64,000 bases of DNA from Rallus limicola (Eukaryota; Chordata; Aves; Gruiformes; Rallidae), in the NCBI GenBank assembly GCA_022605955.1, contig JAKCOZ010000020.1, positions 1,229,001 to 1,293,000 on the forward strand. The letters are read 5' to 3'. Below, piece after piece: positions 30,481-41,960 of the stretch. Both the position numbers and the translations under genes were made by a program. Below the pieces are notes generated by a model, which had not been told where the DNA came from, did not search any database, and saw nothing but the letters and a program-made list of their open reading frames with translations. Position 1 is the stretch's first letter; every line of letters begins with the position of its first letter.

Positions 30481-30660
30481 CGCTCTATATATTTAGGCTG
30501 AGCGTGGCATTTCCAGTGACGTCCCATCTGTGCTCCTGGGCCACGCCGCTGCACCGGGGACGCAATTTCAGGCGAGATCTTTAGGTGCAAATTGATTTCG
30601 CTATGAATATTTATGCAGCGTGCGAGGCTGCTGCGTGTGAGCTGGAGGGGGAAGTTTGGG
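30481..30660. promoter_or_regulatory. Candidate conserved noncoding element
   Basis: Mixed AT/CpG sequence with CTCTATATATTTAGGC (MEF2-like A/T core), CAGTGACGTCCC (CRE-like), AATTGATTTCGC and GAATATTTATGCAGCG. Confidence 0.4.
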
Positions 30661-30925
30661 GCTGGGCGTGGGATGCCGGAGCAGCCGCCTGCCCTCCCTT
30701 CGCCTGCAATAACCACCGGAATATTTATCATCTTTCCCAGGGATGAAGCGCCTGCGGGGAGGGGGTATTCCTGGTGTGGCCGGGCTGGCGGGGTGGGATG
30801 GCGGGGCGGCGGCGGGGCTTGCCCTGCGGCTGATTTGGAATGCACACAGCATCCCTGCGCCGTGCGTTCCCCGGCAAAGGAACCCAGGAAAGACAAGAAA
30901 AATGAAGGCAGGCGCAATCTCATTT
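30661..30925. other. CpG-rich segment
   Basis: GC- and CpG-rich, peaking at 30745-30835. Possibly a small CpG island; no exon seen. Confidence 0.3.
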
Positions 30926-30929
30926 TCTG

Positions 30930-31250
30930 AGGGCTGCAAGTCAGCCAGGAAATGGCTATTATTCCATCGACACTGTCGGTATTAAGTTATTTCCTTCACT
31001 AAATACAAGAATGTTCATGAATATCTATTGAGTTCCAGGTACTGGCGTCTCCCAGCACTGCGGCTCACTGATTGTAGCTTTATATTCCTCCGACAACACA
31101 CCTCAATCTCACATTGAAGTGAAAGACAATAGTATTTTAAATTGGTTAATAAATCTCTAGATTGATGCTCCTGGAAGGCCCAGGAACTTCATCTCTATTA
31201 CACGAATAAAAGTGATAACATTTTAACCACTGAAGTGCTAGGAATTTGGG
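30930..31250. promoter_or_regulatory. Candidate conserved noncoding element
   Basis: AT-rich with CGGTATTAAGTTATTTCC, GAATGTTCATGAATATC, CTGATTGTAGCTTTATATTC and TTTTAAATTGGTTAATAAATC. Sharp right boundary at about 31250. Confidence 0.42.
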
Positions 31251-32035
31251 GAGCTCCTTCCCGATGCCCTTCAGGGTGGCCGCGTCCCCACGCTGGGGCA
31301 GGAGGTCGGCCTTTGGGGGAGAAAGTGGCTGTTTTCCCAGAAATTCATCCCATCCTGGCGGACGAGGAGGCTGCGCTGCCTCTGCTTCCTCTGCCTCAGC
31401 CCAGCCGCCCGTGGGCCCTTATAAGGAGTGGAAAATTCCCCTTTAACACACAAAATGGAAGCGGCTCCGCTCACCGGTGGCAGCCGTGGGCCTGTTGGGA
31501 GCCTTATTTGGCTCTGGGGATCCCTCTGCACCTCATCCTAGTCCTGCACCCTCCCCGCGCCCTTCCCAGGTATCAGAGAGGAAAATGGGGACATGTTCCA
31601 CCCTGCCCAGGGGGACACGTCCCCATCCAGTGATGCCACGACAGTTCCACACGTGCTGCTGGCTGTGCACGGCTGTAGGATGTGCACTCCCCCCAGCCCC
31701 AGAAAACATCTCCGGGGGGTCCTGGCTGGCTGCGCCCCTGCCCAGCCCCGCTGCTCCCCCTGTACCGCGCTCCCCTGGGGCTGGTGTGTGCATCCCCCAC
31801 CCCGTGCTGCAGGTGAAATGTCAGTGGGCAATTTTCCGCTCCTCTCCTCCTCTGGATGTGCTTTTGTTCTCGTGTTGGGAAGCGGAGCGTGATCCCAGTC
31901 TGCTCCCAGTACCTGCCAGCAGAAGGGGTAGGATGCTGCCCTGGTGCCAGGGAGCGCTCAGCCCCAGGGAGCATGGCATGACCAGCACTGCCCCATGCTC
32001 ACACCAGTGCCCGTGCTTGGCACCACCGAGGCCAC
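31251..32035. other. GC-rich spacer
   Basis: Unique GC-rich sequence with overlapping meaningless frames on both strands. No exon recognised. Confidence 0.35.
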
Positions 32036-32039
32036 AGCT

Positions 32040-32420
32040 AAAGAGGGTTTGGAAGCAACAGAGTCCTCTTACTTCTATGAATTCTTATAAATTATGGGAG
32101 ATGAGAATATTTTAATATAAACCAGAGTATTCCAAGTACAAAGAGCTGTTCTGAAAATGTATCGAATATTTTTCCACTGATGTTTAGTGTCTGTAAGATT
32201 CCTGGGGGAGTTTACAACAAGTGGAATACTTAAGGATATAGTGCCATAGGTTCTTTCAGTATTTTCTTTTCAAGGAAAGTAACCTCTGAATTATCTAGGA
32301 AGTACATGAGCAACATGAAAGGGAGATTATGCACAGAAAGGGAAAAATATGCAGAGAATTCAATTATGCAAAAAAAGTGATGTGCTTTGCTTAATTCCCC
32401 AAACACATCCCCGCTCCACA
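32040..32420. promoter_or_regulatory. Candidate conserved noncoding element
   Basis: AT-rich with TTCTTATAAATTATGGG, GAATATTTTAATATAAACC, AATTATCTAGG and AATTCAATTATGC. High complexity, no frame. Confidence 0.4.
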
Positions 32421-33955
32421 GGCAAGGCAGCGCACGCAGACAAGGTTTCCAGGTCACCCTCCCTGGCTCCTGATCACTCCTTGTCACCATCGCAGTGGTG
32501 TTGCAGGGTGCTCTGCGGGTGTTACAGCACCCAGGTTCACCAACACCCCTCTCCTGTGCTGTGCCAGGGCAGGGGACCCAGTGGGACACAATCTGGGGGA
32601 GAAAGTCCTGCAGTTTCTGGCCAGCTCTGGCTCTGGGGTTATGGAGCAGCTTTGGGGCATGGCCCCTGTGTGGGATGGGAGATGCTGGGGCTTCCCTGTC
32701 TGACTACACCCTCCTTGTTCCCTGTGGAGACAGGCTGTCTGCACCCATCAGGACCAGTTTTGCCTCTCAAAGGGGTTGCTTCCCATGGACAGTGAACACC
32801 CATCACCAGCCACACGCTGTCCCCATGGCTGGATCATGGTGATGCTGCTGCATGATGCCACTAGTCTGCCAGCTCTGGTGTTTGGGGACCTCTGCACCCA
32901 TCTGCCCGCTCCCAGCCTTTGCCCAATGTGCTGTGCACCCCTGGGCTGCTCGGTCATGTGGTGGGAGGCGTTCAGCAACTGCAGATTTGCCTTTGGCTTT
33001 TCTTGACCTGGAAGCACCTGAGCAGGCTGTTGTGATACTGCAGGCTGGGTGGGCTCACATGGAGCATCACTGCCACAGGACCCCCCCCAAATGATGCGGG
33101 CTCCAAGCATCACCATGCCTGGCCCCAGCTGCCCCCACCGCAGCCGGGCCCAGCCCTGTCAGTCCCTGGTCTGTTTGTAAGTGAATAAAATCAGGCTCTT
33201 TCTGCCTGAGCTGCTCGGAGGGGCTGCCAGGCTGGGAGGAACAGGCAGGCTCAGCAGCAGCAAGGGCAGGGGGTGGGAAGCACTTGAGACTTGGTCAGGG
33301 GTGATGGGTGATTGGTGGGGGTTGAGCTCTTTGCTCACTGCCCTTTGTCCTGCCTCGCTGGGGGGGCCAGGGCAGGAGGCCAAAGGCAGGGGAAAGGCAA
33401 AGCTGAGCTTTACAGAAGCGTCTGAGCACGTGAAGAGCCCCCTTCTTAGTGCTTTAGAGAAGAGGAACAGAATGTTTCTTTCCAGGTGAAAAAGACCTTG
33501 CTCTGTGCCTTTCCTACACCCGTGGCATCACCCAGCCTGCTCTCCCCCCCTTCCATCAACCCACCAGCACCACAATCAGACCGTAACTTCATCCCCCACA
33601 CCTCCTGCCAGCGGAGAACCCTGTGGAGCCTGGGGGGGGGTCCCACCGTGGGAGCTGGCTGAGCCCCAGGACACATCTGCTGCTGTCCAGCTCATCCCGT
33701 CCCCAGCCCGCATCCCGCATCCCTGCTCCGGTATCTCCCACTCGGCGGTTCTCCCACCGCTTTCCTCTGACTTTATTACTCTGCAGACACTGCCGCTTGC
33801 AGCCCTGTTGTGGCACAGCCGCCGCTCCGCCAGCGCCCTGACCCGCGGGTGCCGCACGCTGCGGCCAGGGTCCCTGCCTGGATTTCCAGCCTTCCCGAGG
33901 CTTCTCCTCTGGATCTGACAGCGCACAAACCTTGCCTGCTCTCCCTCTCAGCACG
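32421..33955. other. Long GC-rich spacer
   Basis: About 1.5 kb of unique GC-rich sequence. Open frames of 100-150 codons occur on both strands without recognisable domains. An A-rich patch with ACATATAAAAGC lies at 33970-34000, just beyond it. Confidence 0.35.
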
Positions 33956-34261
33956 CACAAGACTCTTCTACTTAAAAACATATAAAAGCTAGTACTTTTC
34001 TGCTGTTTGAGGGGAGAAAAGGTGAGTGATGGAACCACCCTGTGCTCTTCAGGAAGGGTTTCCTTTGAGTAAGCTTTTCCCCGGTGACTTCTCCTTTGCC
34101 CTGGTCTCTTGCAGGGTGGTTTCCAGCTCTGCCGGGTGGCACAGTGCTGCGGGTGCACCCCAACACCCTGTCTGATCTCCCCCCCATCCTGCAAAGTTCT
34201 GCCTCCTTCCCCAGAAGCTGTGTGCAAGGTGCAGGGCAGGCTCAGCCCTGAGGACACAGAG

Positions 34262-34738
34262 AAGGCACGATGCCAGGTACCAGGGTAACACCAGGCACTG
34301 GGTAACACCAGGTACCAAGGTAACACCAGGTACCAGGATAACACGATGTATCAGGGTAATTCCAGGTACCAGGATAACACCAGGTACAGGGGTTATTCCA
34401 GGTATCAGGGTAACTCCAAGTACCAGGGTAACCCCAGGTACCAGGATGATGCCAGGTACCAGGGTGATGCCAGGTACCAGGATAACATCAGGTACCAGGG
34501 TAACCCCAGGTACCAGGGTGATGCCAGGTATCAGGGTAACTCCAAGTACCAGGGTAACCCCAGGTACCAGGGTGATGCCAGGTACCAGGGTGATGCCAGG
34601 TACCAGGATAACATCAGGTACCAGGGTAACCCCAGGTACCAGGGTGATGCCAGGTACCAGGATAACATCAGGTACCAGGGTAACCCCAGGTACCAGGGTG
34701 ATGCTAGGTACCAGGGTGATGCCAGGTACCAGGGTACT
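34262..34738 (+). repeat. 18-bp minisatellite, about 26 copies, with 54-bp higher-order repeat
   Basis: The unit is AGGTACCAGGGTGATGCC with variants ending AACACC, AACATC and AACCCC. Most units contain GGTACC. In the right half a three-unit 54-bp block recurs at least three times (GATAACATC, GGTAACCCC, GGTGATGCC order). The left end (34262-34400) is more diverged. The period is a multiple of three, so plus-strand frames read as Arg-Tyr-Gln-Gly/Asp hexapeptides. That is not protein evidence. Confidence 0.96.
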
Positions 34739-34779
34739 GTGGCAGCGATGCCTTGGGCATGGCAGGAACTAATGACTCT

Positions 34780-35120
34780 TCCACAAATTAACATTTTCCT
34801 CTTCACTGTGGTGGAGTTTGGATAGCACAGGGATGCTGTTTGCTTATTTATTTATTTATGGCCCCATTAGTCGATGCATTTGCATCGAGTCTTGGAAAAA
34901 AAAGAAGTGCCTTCTCCGAATTGAATGACATGAATTATTTCGACCTAACTTACTAATTAAGACCTCATTAGCAGCCCAAATTTGTGATAGATCAGCAGTG
35001 GACTTGGCACAGTGGTTTAATTTAATGATTTCTTGCATTACTTTGTTAATCATCTTTAGTCTGATTTAATTTATGCCAATGTGACTATCCTAATTTCTAA
35101 TTAAGGCATTGATGGCAGGG
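34780..35120. promoter_or_regulatory. Candidate conserved noncoding element with palindromic octamer site
   Basis: AT-rich island. CGATGCA (34872-34878) and TGCATCG (34881-34887) form a perfect inverted pair around TT and overlap an octamer ATTTGCAT (34878-34885). Also AACTTACTAATTAAGACC, GGTTTAATTTAATG and CTAATTTCTAATTAAGGC. Begins with a short (TTTA)n run at 34845-34857. Confidence 0.45.
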
Positions 35121-35395
35121 ACACCGCCACCACGTAGGAATTTCAATCAAGGATAGCAGGAAAGCAGCCCTGCTTCTGGTTTCCAGAGGGATGGGCTCCT
35201 CGCTGTCCCCCAGCCCTAAATCCCACCCCTCTGGCTCAGGATGGGGCTTTCCCATCTGCTCCCCCAGTCTGAACTGGTCCCAGCTCCCCGCCAAGCTGCG
35301 AGGTGCCGGTGGTCCAGGCTCCCCTGATGAGGGGCGGGTGGGTGAGCAGCAGCCATGGCCGGTGAGGGTTTGTGGGGAGGAAGAACATCTGCCAC
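35121..35395. other. GC-rich spacer
   Basis: Unique sequence; nothing recognised. Confidence 0.3.
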
Positions 35396-35399
35396 TGCG

Positions 35400-35950
35400 A
35401 CGTGTTTACGTGAGTCGCAGTGAATTTATTTAGTGCAATAAATGACATAATTGAATTTTTATTTCCTTAATACATTTCACTAAAATAACTAATATTTGGA
35501 GCCCCCCTGGCCTGCAGATGCCTTTCGCAGGGGTGTATTTCCCGGGGCATCGCTCTGGCGTGGAGCTGACATTTAAAGGGTTTAATAAACGAGCAGTTGT
35601 TTGACTGGCTCCGGTTCCAATACATCCCAGTGCATTAATGAACCACGTTTCCAAAGGGAGCTCGATAGACCCTGCCATAAAAAAACCCTGATTTATTAGA
35701 GATACATTTGCTATTAGTTGGGACAGATACTCAAAATGTCATTAAGGTTAAAATAATAATCAATCAAACTAATTAGACCCTATTTTTCATATGCAAATAT
35801 AATTAAGCATACATTTCTCAATAACTTTAAAGAGAATTATTGAAGCTGCGCAAAGTGTGCCGAGCCCTTACTTGAGCTAATGAAATGACAGCGTCTTCCC
35901 TTGCATATGCAAACAAAATTGATTAGCCACTTTGCGCTTTGCCTAACAAC
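35400..35950. promoter_or_regulatory. Large candidate conserved noncoding element
   Basis: About 550 bp, very AT-rich. Contains the inverted pair ATTTATT/AATAAAT at 35424-35443, ATGCAAAT octamer at 35791-35798 within CATATGCAAATATAATTAAGC, a second CATATGCAAAC word near 35903, and CAATCAAACTAATTAGACCC. Two CATATGCAAA words about 115 bp apart suggest repeated POU-type input. Confidence 0.48.
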
Positions 35951-36175
35951 TCGGGGGGTGGCTGGTGGGGAGCGGGGCCGTGGGGACCCCCCCATCACCC
36001 TGCCCAGCCCCTCGCATTCCCCCTTGACACCCCTGGGAGCGGGGCTGCTGCTTGGGCTGGGCTCAGGCTGGGGGTGCAGGATGCTTTCGCCGTGCCTCAG
36101 GGTCCCGGGCACCTTCCCAGCTCTGCCAGCACGCAGGGCTTGGGGGGTAATCACACCATCTGCAGACACGGCTCG
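35951..36175. other. GC-rich spacer
   Basis: Unique sequence separating two large AT-rich islands; nothing recognised. Confidence 0.3.
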
Positions 36176-36179
36176 CTGT

Positions 36180-36660
36180 TGTTTGCTGATGTTTTCCCCG
36201 GCAAATCATTCTGACTGTTTATTTCAAGGGAAAAATACCATTTTGCTGTGAGAAGGGTTAATAAGAGATGTTTATTTATGAACTCGGCATATTACTGTTG
36301 CATAATTTGAATACAGTGCCTATGAGCTTTTTTTATTGCATGCTATAATTTCATTTTTAAAGCTTCCCCTATGCCATACTTTAAAAATGATATCGCAAAC
36401 AAGAAATAAATTCTGTTTTGCAGCTGTGCTAACTATATTTACCCATGGGATACACTATTTTGTCCTTGACATAAATCCCTTGGGATCTGGCTCCGAATGG
36501 CTCCGGCACGCCAGCATTCACTGCAGCGGGGCATTGTGCACCGCGCCGAGCGCCGGGCTCCGGCTGCGCCGCCCCAGCGCTGCCGAGAGAAAGAGCCACT
36601 TGTTTAGCATATTACCATGAAAATCAGTCAGCTCGCACATTAACGATTGTCAGAGACCCA
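36180..36660. promoter_or_regulatory. Large candidate conserved noncoding element
   Basis: AT-rich at 36190-36480 (GGTTAATAAGAGATG, GCATAATTTGAATAC, TATAATTTCATTTTTAAAGC, AAATGATATCGC), a CpG-rich centre at 36490-36590, then AT-rich again to 36650 (TTAGCATATTACCATG). With 34780 and 35400 this is the densest island cluster in the window. Confidence 0.45.
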
Positions 36661-36844
36661 GGCGGGGGAAAGAAGGGGAATAACTGCGGATTAAAGCAGC
36701 CAGGAACCCCCAAGCAGAGGCAGGGGGGTTTGGGAGGGGGGCGATGCCCTCCTACCCGGTGCAGACCGAGCATCGCCGTGCCGATCCTTCTCCTGCTTGT
36801 CCCAACACGTGGCTGTTGCGCCCATCCCTGGGCACCCCCAAATG
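36661..36844. other. GC-rich spacer
   Basis: Unique sequence; nothing recognised. Confidence 0.25.
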
Positions 36845-36945
36845 TCACAGAATCACAGATTCGTAGGGGTTGGAAGGGGCCTCCAGAGATCATCGAGTCC
36901 AACCCCCCTGCCAAAGCAGGGTCCCTAGGACAGGTCGCACCGGCG
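36845..36945 (-). mobile_element. CR1 LINE 3'-end fragment, minus strand
   Basis: On plus it reads CACAGAATCACAGATTCGTAG, GGGTTGGAAGGGGCCTCC, AGAGATCATCGAGTCCAACC, CCCCTGCC and on to a CACCTAGG-like CCCTAGGACAGGTCGCAC. This is the reversed CR1 3' terminus, truncated after about 100 bp. Confidence 0.93.
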
Positions 36946-37365
36946 GGTCCCCCCCAGGTCCCCTTCCCTCCACAGGGACAGGGCCCTGGGTGCTGCCCTG
37001 TGTGACGTGTGTTTCTTTGGTGGATTTTTCCCCAGGATTCACAGCACCTTGAGGCTTCATCCAGTGTGTGAACAGGCAGGTCATCAGCAGCTGAAGGTCC
37101 GTCAGCATCCCAGTCCCTGCCTGGCTCTGCTCCCCCCACAGCCCCAAGGTGGTTAAGCCACCTCGGGATGTGGATGCTGCTGCTAATTGGGGGCCTCATT
37201 TTCTGCAGATGTCAGGCTCCAGGACATCAGGTTTAACAAAATTCAGCTTCCCTGCTCAGCCACACAGGCAGAGGCACCAGAGCTGCCATGAAAGGGGCCT
37301 GTGCCGTCTGCACACGGCGGGGACCGGCAGCAGAGATGACACTGTCAGCATCTCTCGGGGGACGA
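36946..37365. other. Spacer
   Basis: Unique sequence. 37180-37250 has a small patch with GCTGCTAATTGGGGGCC. Nothing else recognised. Confidence 0.3.
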
Positions 37366-37560
37366 GCATATTTTTGTCGATCATGTAGCATCAGGTTCTC
37401 GTGTCACTGCATTACGGAGCTTGATGGCACTTAATACACCATGACAAGGTGTAACATCAGAAATGGAACACAAAATGAGATCAAACGGCACCGTGGTCCC
37501 CAGAGGGCCCGATCAAATCCAAGGTATGGAAATTTGAAGGTAAAAAAAAATGCAAGCTCT
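37366..37560. promoter_or_regulatory. Weak AT-rich element
   Basis: Contains TGATGGCACTTAATACACC and AACACAAAATGAGATC with an A9 run at 37543. Low-confidence candidate. Confidence 0.25.
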
Positions 37561-38610
37561 TCCCCCCCCACCCAGAAACCTTTCGAATCCCATTATCCAG
37601 GGCAGCCAGCAGCCAGGCTGGGCTCCTGTGGGGAGGAGGATGTGGGGCTCCTGGGGCTGGCGTCTCACCCAGCTCCTGCAGAACTCCCTGGAGAGCACCC
37701 CCAGCATCCACCTGGGAGGGACAGGTCCCCACTGGAGGGGGGGACACCCTCACCCTGATGCTTGCCCCATGCCTGTTATCCCCCAGCTTTCCTCAGCACT
37801 CACAGAGAGCTGCTCGCCAGCCTCTGTGCTGCCTGATCCGGACGATTAAATGCCCTGCACACCCCCATCCATGCAGTAGCATCATGGAGGGGGCAGAGTG
37901 ACAGGCAAAGGTGTTTTGGGGGTGCTGACCGGCGGTGCCTCACCGTGGAAGCAGGTTCCTTTGGGAAACACATGAAGGGCAGCATAGTTTGGGAAATGAG
38001 GGACAATTTTTCACCGATCTCAGCAGTCTCAAGGAACAGGGAGAAGCTGTTTTTCAGCAAAGAGCTCTGCTCATTTGGCAAATGTTAACCAGATGTTCCC
38101 CACCAGCACGGGACGGGAAGAATGAGCGAGATCCCTTGGCTGGGACTAACCCCGCGCCCCTGAGGGGCTGCTGGGCTCTGTTCCCCCAAACCAAGGGCTA
38201 ATGCCCTTGGGAAGCCCCCCACTGATGAGAGACAATGCTCCGTGCCCAATGGATGTGGCACAAACTGCAGGGGGTGAGGAATGTCCCAGCGAAGGGGCTT
38301 CTTCCCCCTGAGCCCACCCTCAGTGCTCCCCTGACACTAAACTCTCCCATGGTTTGTAGCCCCCAACACCTCCACTGTCCTGGGTTAAAGCCCCACTCGC
38401 TGCTCTCAGTCTCAGCCTCACGCTCTGATTAACGCTCCCATCAAGCATCTCCTGGTGCTGCCATCCCAGTGCCGAGTGAGCACACGGTGTCCAGAGCCTG
38501 AGGATGCTCATGGAGCCACCCAAAAATCAGCAGCGACTCAGGCATGGAGTCACAGAAGTCTGCAGGGTGTTAGGGAGACCAGCGATGCTGTTTGCAGCAC
38601 GAAGCAGTGC
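37561..38610. other. GC-rich spacer
   Basis: A kilobase of unique sequence without recognised gene or repeat. Confidence 0.35.
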
Positions 38611-38621
38611 ACGGCCAATGG

Positions 38622-38665
38622 CACCACCAAGACACACCATGGCACTGCCAAGACACACCATGGCA
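38622..38665 (+). repeat. Two-copy 21-bp duplication
   Basis: CCAAGACACACCATGGCAC occurs twice in direct succession with CCAT NcoI-like cores. Confidence 0.8.
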
Positions 38666-40550
38666 CCACTGTCCCCATGTGCTTGTGTGTCACCATTCCC
38701 ACTGGTCCCAGTGCCTGACCACTGTCCCTGCCCCACCCACGCCCGACACTGAGCTGTCCTGCCCCCAGCCAGGGGTGAGGGGGCTGTGTCTCCCATCCCA
38801 GAGCCAGGCAGGAAGGTGCCTACAGCTGGCCCAGCCGCCTCCATGGACTCACGGACATGTGCCTGGCCAGGCTGCAGCGGGCGCTGGCAAGAGTGGCCGT
38901 ACCCAACTCACTGCCAGTTTAACCTCTTATTCCTGCTTCAGCAGCAGCAAGGAGCCACTGGGCAAGGGGACAAGGGGGCAGCTCAGTGGGGTTCCCTCCC
39001 AGCTGGATTTGCCAGAGTCCCCCATCCAGACTGGAGCTCCTCAGGCTGCCCCAGGGCTGGGGCGAAGCGGGAGGCTGGGGAGCTCTCCTGAGATTAAGGG
39101 CAGGTGATGGCTTTTTTCCCTGCAAATGACAACTGCCACTGCAGATCTGTTCACATTAAGAAAGACCCGCGCAGGTACACACCCCCTGCCCCCCCGAGCT
39201 GCGTGCCAGGCAGAGCTGGGGGCGGTTTGGGATGGAGTCAGGGCTGGGCTGGAGCCAGCCACTCTGCAGGAAGCCCCAGAGCACCCACCCCTCTGCGCTC
39301 GTGTCTCTTGTATTATTATTTTTAGTGGCAAAAACTAAATCAAATCAGAGCAGAAGGCCAAGGCAGCATCTAAACACCACCCAGCACTCTGTGAGGAGGG
39401 CTAATCACCCTGTGCAGGGACCCCAGCCTGGTTAAATGAGGAGCTTTCCGCCTCTGGCTTCACCCAGGGCCATGAAGATCAGCAAGTCGCTAATAGGGCT
39501 GAACCTGGGCCAGCAGCTGAGGGGAGAAAACCTGCCAGAGGCTGCTCCTGGCTGTGCCCCAGCCCCGCAGCACCCGGGGTGGTGACCAGCCCGTCCCCCA
39601 AACCCTGCTCATCCCGGGGTGACAGTGGTGCAGTCGGGGAGGGGAGATGGGAATGGGCCCACGCGCAGGCGGGGCCGGGGGGCTCTGCAGTGCAGGGGGG
39701 TTAACACCAGGCGTGGGCTGGGTATTGTGAATAGGAATCGTGGTTGGCTTTGCTTTGGGTGCCTCAGCCTGTCTGTCTGTCTGCCCAGCACGGGTGTCCC
39801 ATCCCTCTCTCCTCAGGCCTCCGGAGCCCACCGGATCACCCTGCCTGGCACAGGGCAGTGCTGAGCAGGGCGCTTCGTTAGCACGAGTGGATTCCAGTGC
39901 TGCATCTGAGGAGAGTCTGGGTGGCAGCTGCAACAGGAGCAATTAACAGTGTGTCTGAAGGGGATGGCAACCTGGGACTGCAGAAGCAGAGCTCAGCCCA
40001 CTCCCCGTTGTGAAGCCCCACTGGGCACACAGGACATGCCCGAGCTCTGTCACTCTCTACGGCCGTTGGACCCCTGGTACCTCCAGCTCCTGCTCCTGGG
40101 CATCTTCCAACTGCTTCTCCGCAGCCCCATGCTCCTGCCTCCCCTTTTCACTCGTCCATGCACCCCCTGAGTGCACCCCCAGAGTCTGCTGCTGGGCTCC
40201 ACAGCGTGGATGAACTGCCAGGCTGAGGGGCATGGACTCATCCCTCCTCATCACCAGCATCACCATCATCACCACCTCTGCTGCACCACTGCTGGACAGG
40301 GTCTGTCCCCAGCAGCCACCACCACCCTCCATGGACACAGCCCCGGGACCCTTCCAGGGGCTTTTCTGGGGCTCCCCTGCAGCAGCTCTAGAAGCAGCCA
40401 GACTCATCCTTGCTGCCCAGGGCAGGGGAGGACAGCAGGGTGGCCCAAGGACGTGTTGGACCTCAGCAGATGGCTGTGAGAGCTGTGATTCCTGCACGCG
40501 AGGGGCCGGGAGGGATGCTGGTGAGATGGATGCCTGCTGGGGCGGGCTTC
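38666..40550. other. Long GC-rich spacer
   Basis: Nearly 1.9 kb of unique sequence. A short AT patch with GTATTATTATTTTTAGTGGC lies at 39310-39345 and a (CATCAC)n-like patch at 40238-40280. No exon recognised. Confidence 0.35.
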
Positions 40551-40554
40551 GACA

Positions 40555-40640
40555 GTCATGTGTCTCCATTTCATCACTAATACACACAATTAATAAACTT
40601 AATTACACGTAAAATTGCAGCAGCTGAAAAATGAGTGCAA
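40555..40640. promoter_or_regulatory. AT-rich islet
   Basis: CACTAATACACACAATTAATAAACTTAATTACACG within 40574-40608. Two TAATTA-type cores close together. Confidence 0.3.
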
Positions 40641-41265
40641 CTCTTTCTCCTCCAGCTTTGCCCCAAGCCTCTGCTGAGGACATGGGGTGCGAGGGCACCC
40701 CTGCAGCAGCCGGCTCCCCCCGTCCTGGCAGGACCCAGCATGAGCTCTGTGCCGGGAGGGTGGTGATGGGAGCTGTGCAGACAGCAGCATGGCAGAGCTT
40801 TTGCCTACCTTTGTGCCATCCCCCATGTTTGGAAACCCCCCTGGAGCCCCTTTCATCTTCAGCAGACCTCTCCCACCAGTGCTCAGTGCTGCATGGGTGC
40901 AGAGCTGCCTCCTCACTCTGGTTTGGGCCGGGCAGGGATGTCTCTTTGTGTGTGCGACGTGCTGCTCACTGCACAGAGTAATCAATCCCTGTTTGCTGGG
41001 GGATTAAACGAGCCCACGATGCAGAACATCACCCCGTGCAGACAGCGCTGATCCCTGAAGCCCTGTGATGATCCCTGGGCGCTCGGGAGAGGGGACGGAT
41101 GTCTGTCCCGGGGAGGGATGGGCATGCATCGGACGCTGGGGCTTTCCCATTGCAGGGCTGCAGGTGCTGCCCGGGTGGGACACACGGCTGGGCCGCTCAC
41201 AGCTCGCCAGGAGGGTCGGGATGGCTCCGGAGGTCTTCATCATTCACCACCTCCTCCTCATCCCG
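40641..41265. other. GC-rich spacer
   Basis: Unique sequence; nothing recognised. Confidence 0.3.
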
Positions 41266-41269
41266 AGGA

Positions 41270-41400
41270 GAAGGGGTTAACAGCTCCCTTCAGCGCCAAA
41301 GCACTAAAGTTCATTACTTTTGCTAATTGCTTTGAAGTCAGTGATTCAGCAGCTAATGGAAAACCTATCTGGAGGTAACAGATTAATTGGCCGCTGCTGA
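41270..41400. promoter_or_regulatory. Candidate noncoding element
   Basis: Contains CACTAAAGTTCATTAC, TTGCTAATTGCTTTG, CAGCTAATGG and ACAGATTAATTGGCC in about 100 bp. Confidence 0.35.
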
Positions 41401-41690
41401 CGGGCTCAGAGCAGGGTGCTGGGCAAGGGGCTGCAGCCCCACGCCAGCCCACCCAGCACCACCGCCTGCAGCACGGTGCAGTTCCAGGGTGCCTGGCTGG
41501 CAGCACCGTGCTGCAGCGGGATGGTGCCAGCCCAGGAGGCCTCAGGGAGCAGGAGGGACCACGCAGGGGACATGGCAGTATGATGCACCCACAGCCTGGG
41601 GCTGATACCTGGCAGTGACAGCAGCGTGAGCTGATGCTGTGTCGGTGGCAGCTCAGGTAAAGGCCTCCAGTCCTGCCCTGACCAACGCTT
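41401..41690. other. GC-rich spacer
   Basis: Unique sequence; nothing recognised. Confidence 0.3.
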
Positions 41691-41694
41691 CCTT

Positions 41695-41960
41695 TAATCC
41701 CCATGAAGGATTTGTGCCTTGAAATCATTTGCATGAGGCCCCATTAATGCCACGCCGTGCCGTCAGTGCGGCTCTGCTCCCCCCGTAATGGATGTGGCCA
41801 TAAGTACTTTGCAACCATATGGTGATTATGTTTAATAAAGGACATTTCCTGTAATTAAACAGTTTTATTAAGGCATTATTAGCCCTTTAAGTTGAAAAAT
41901 AGCCAAGCAGAGGTGTAATAAGGTGCTAGCATCTGTATTTGGTGAACAGATGGATGGGAA
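41695..41960. promoter_or_regulatory. Candidate conserved noncoding element with POU octamer
   Basis: Octamer ATTTGCAT at 41727-41734, then GCCATAAGTAC, AACCATATGGTGATTATG, TTTAATAAAGG, CTGTAATTAAACAG and CATTATTAGCCC. Confidence 0.42.

Noticed and set aside
34346..34825. 159-codon plus frame with Arg-Tyr-Gln hexapeptide repeats
   Set aside because: It is the translation of the 18-bp minisatellite; the frame stays open only because 18 is a multiple of three.
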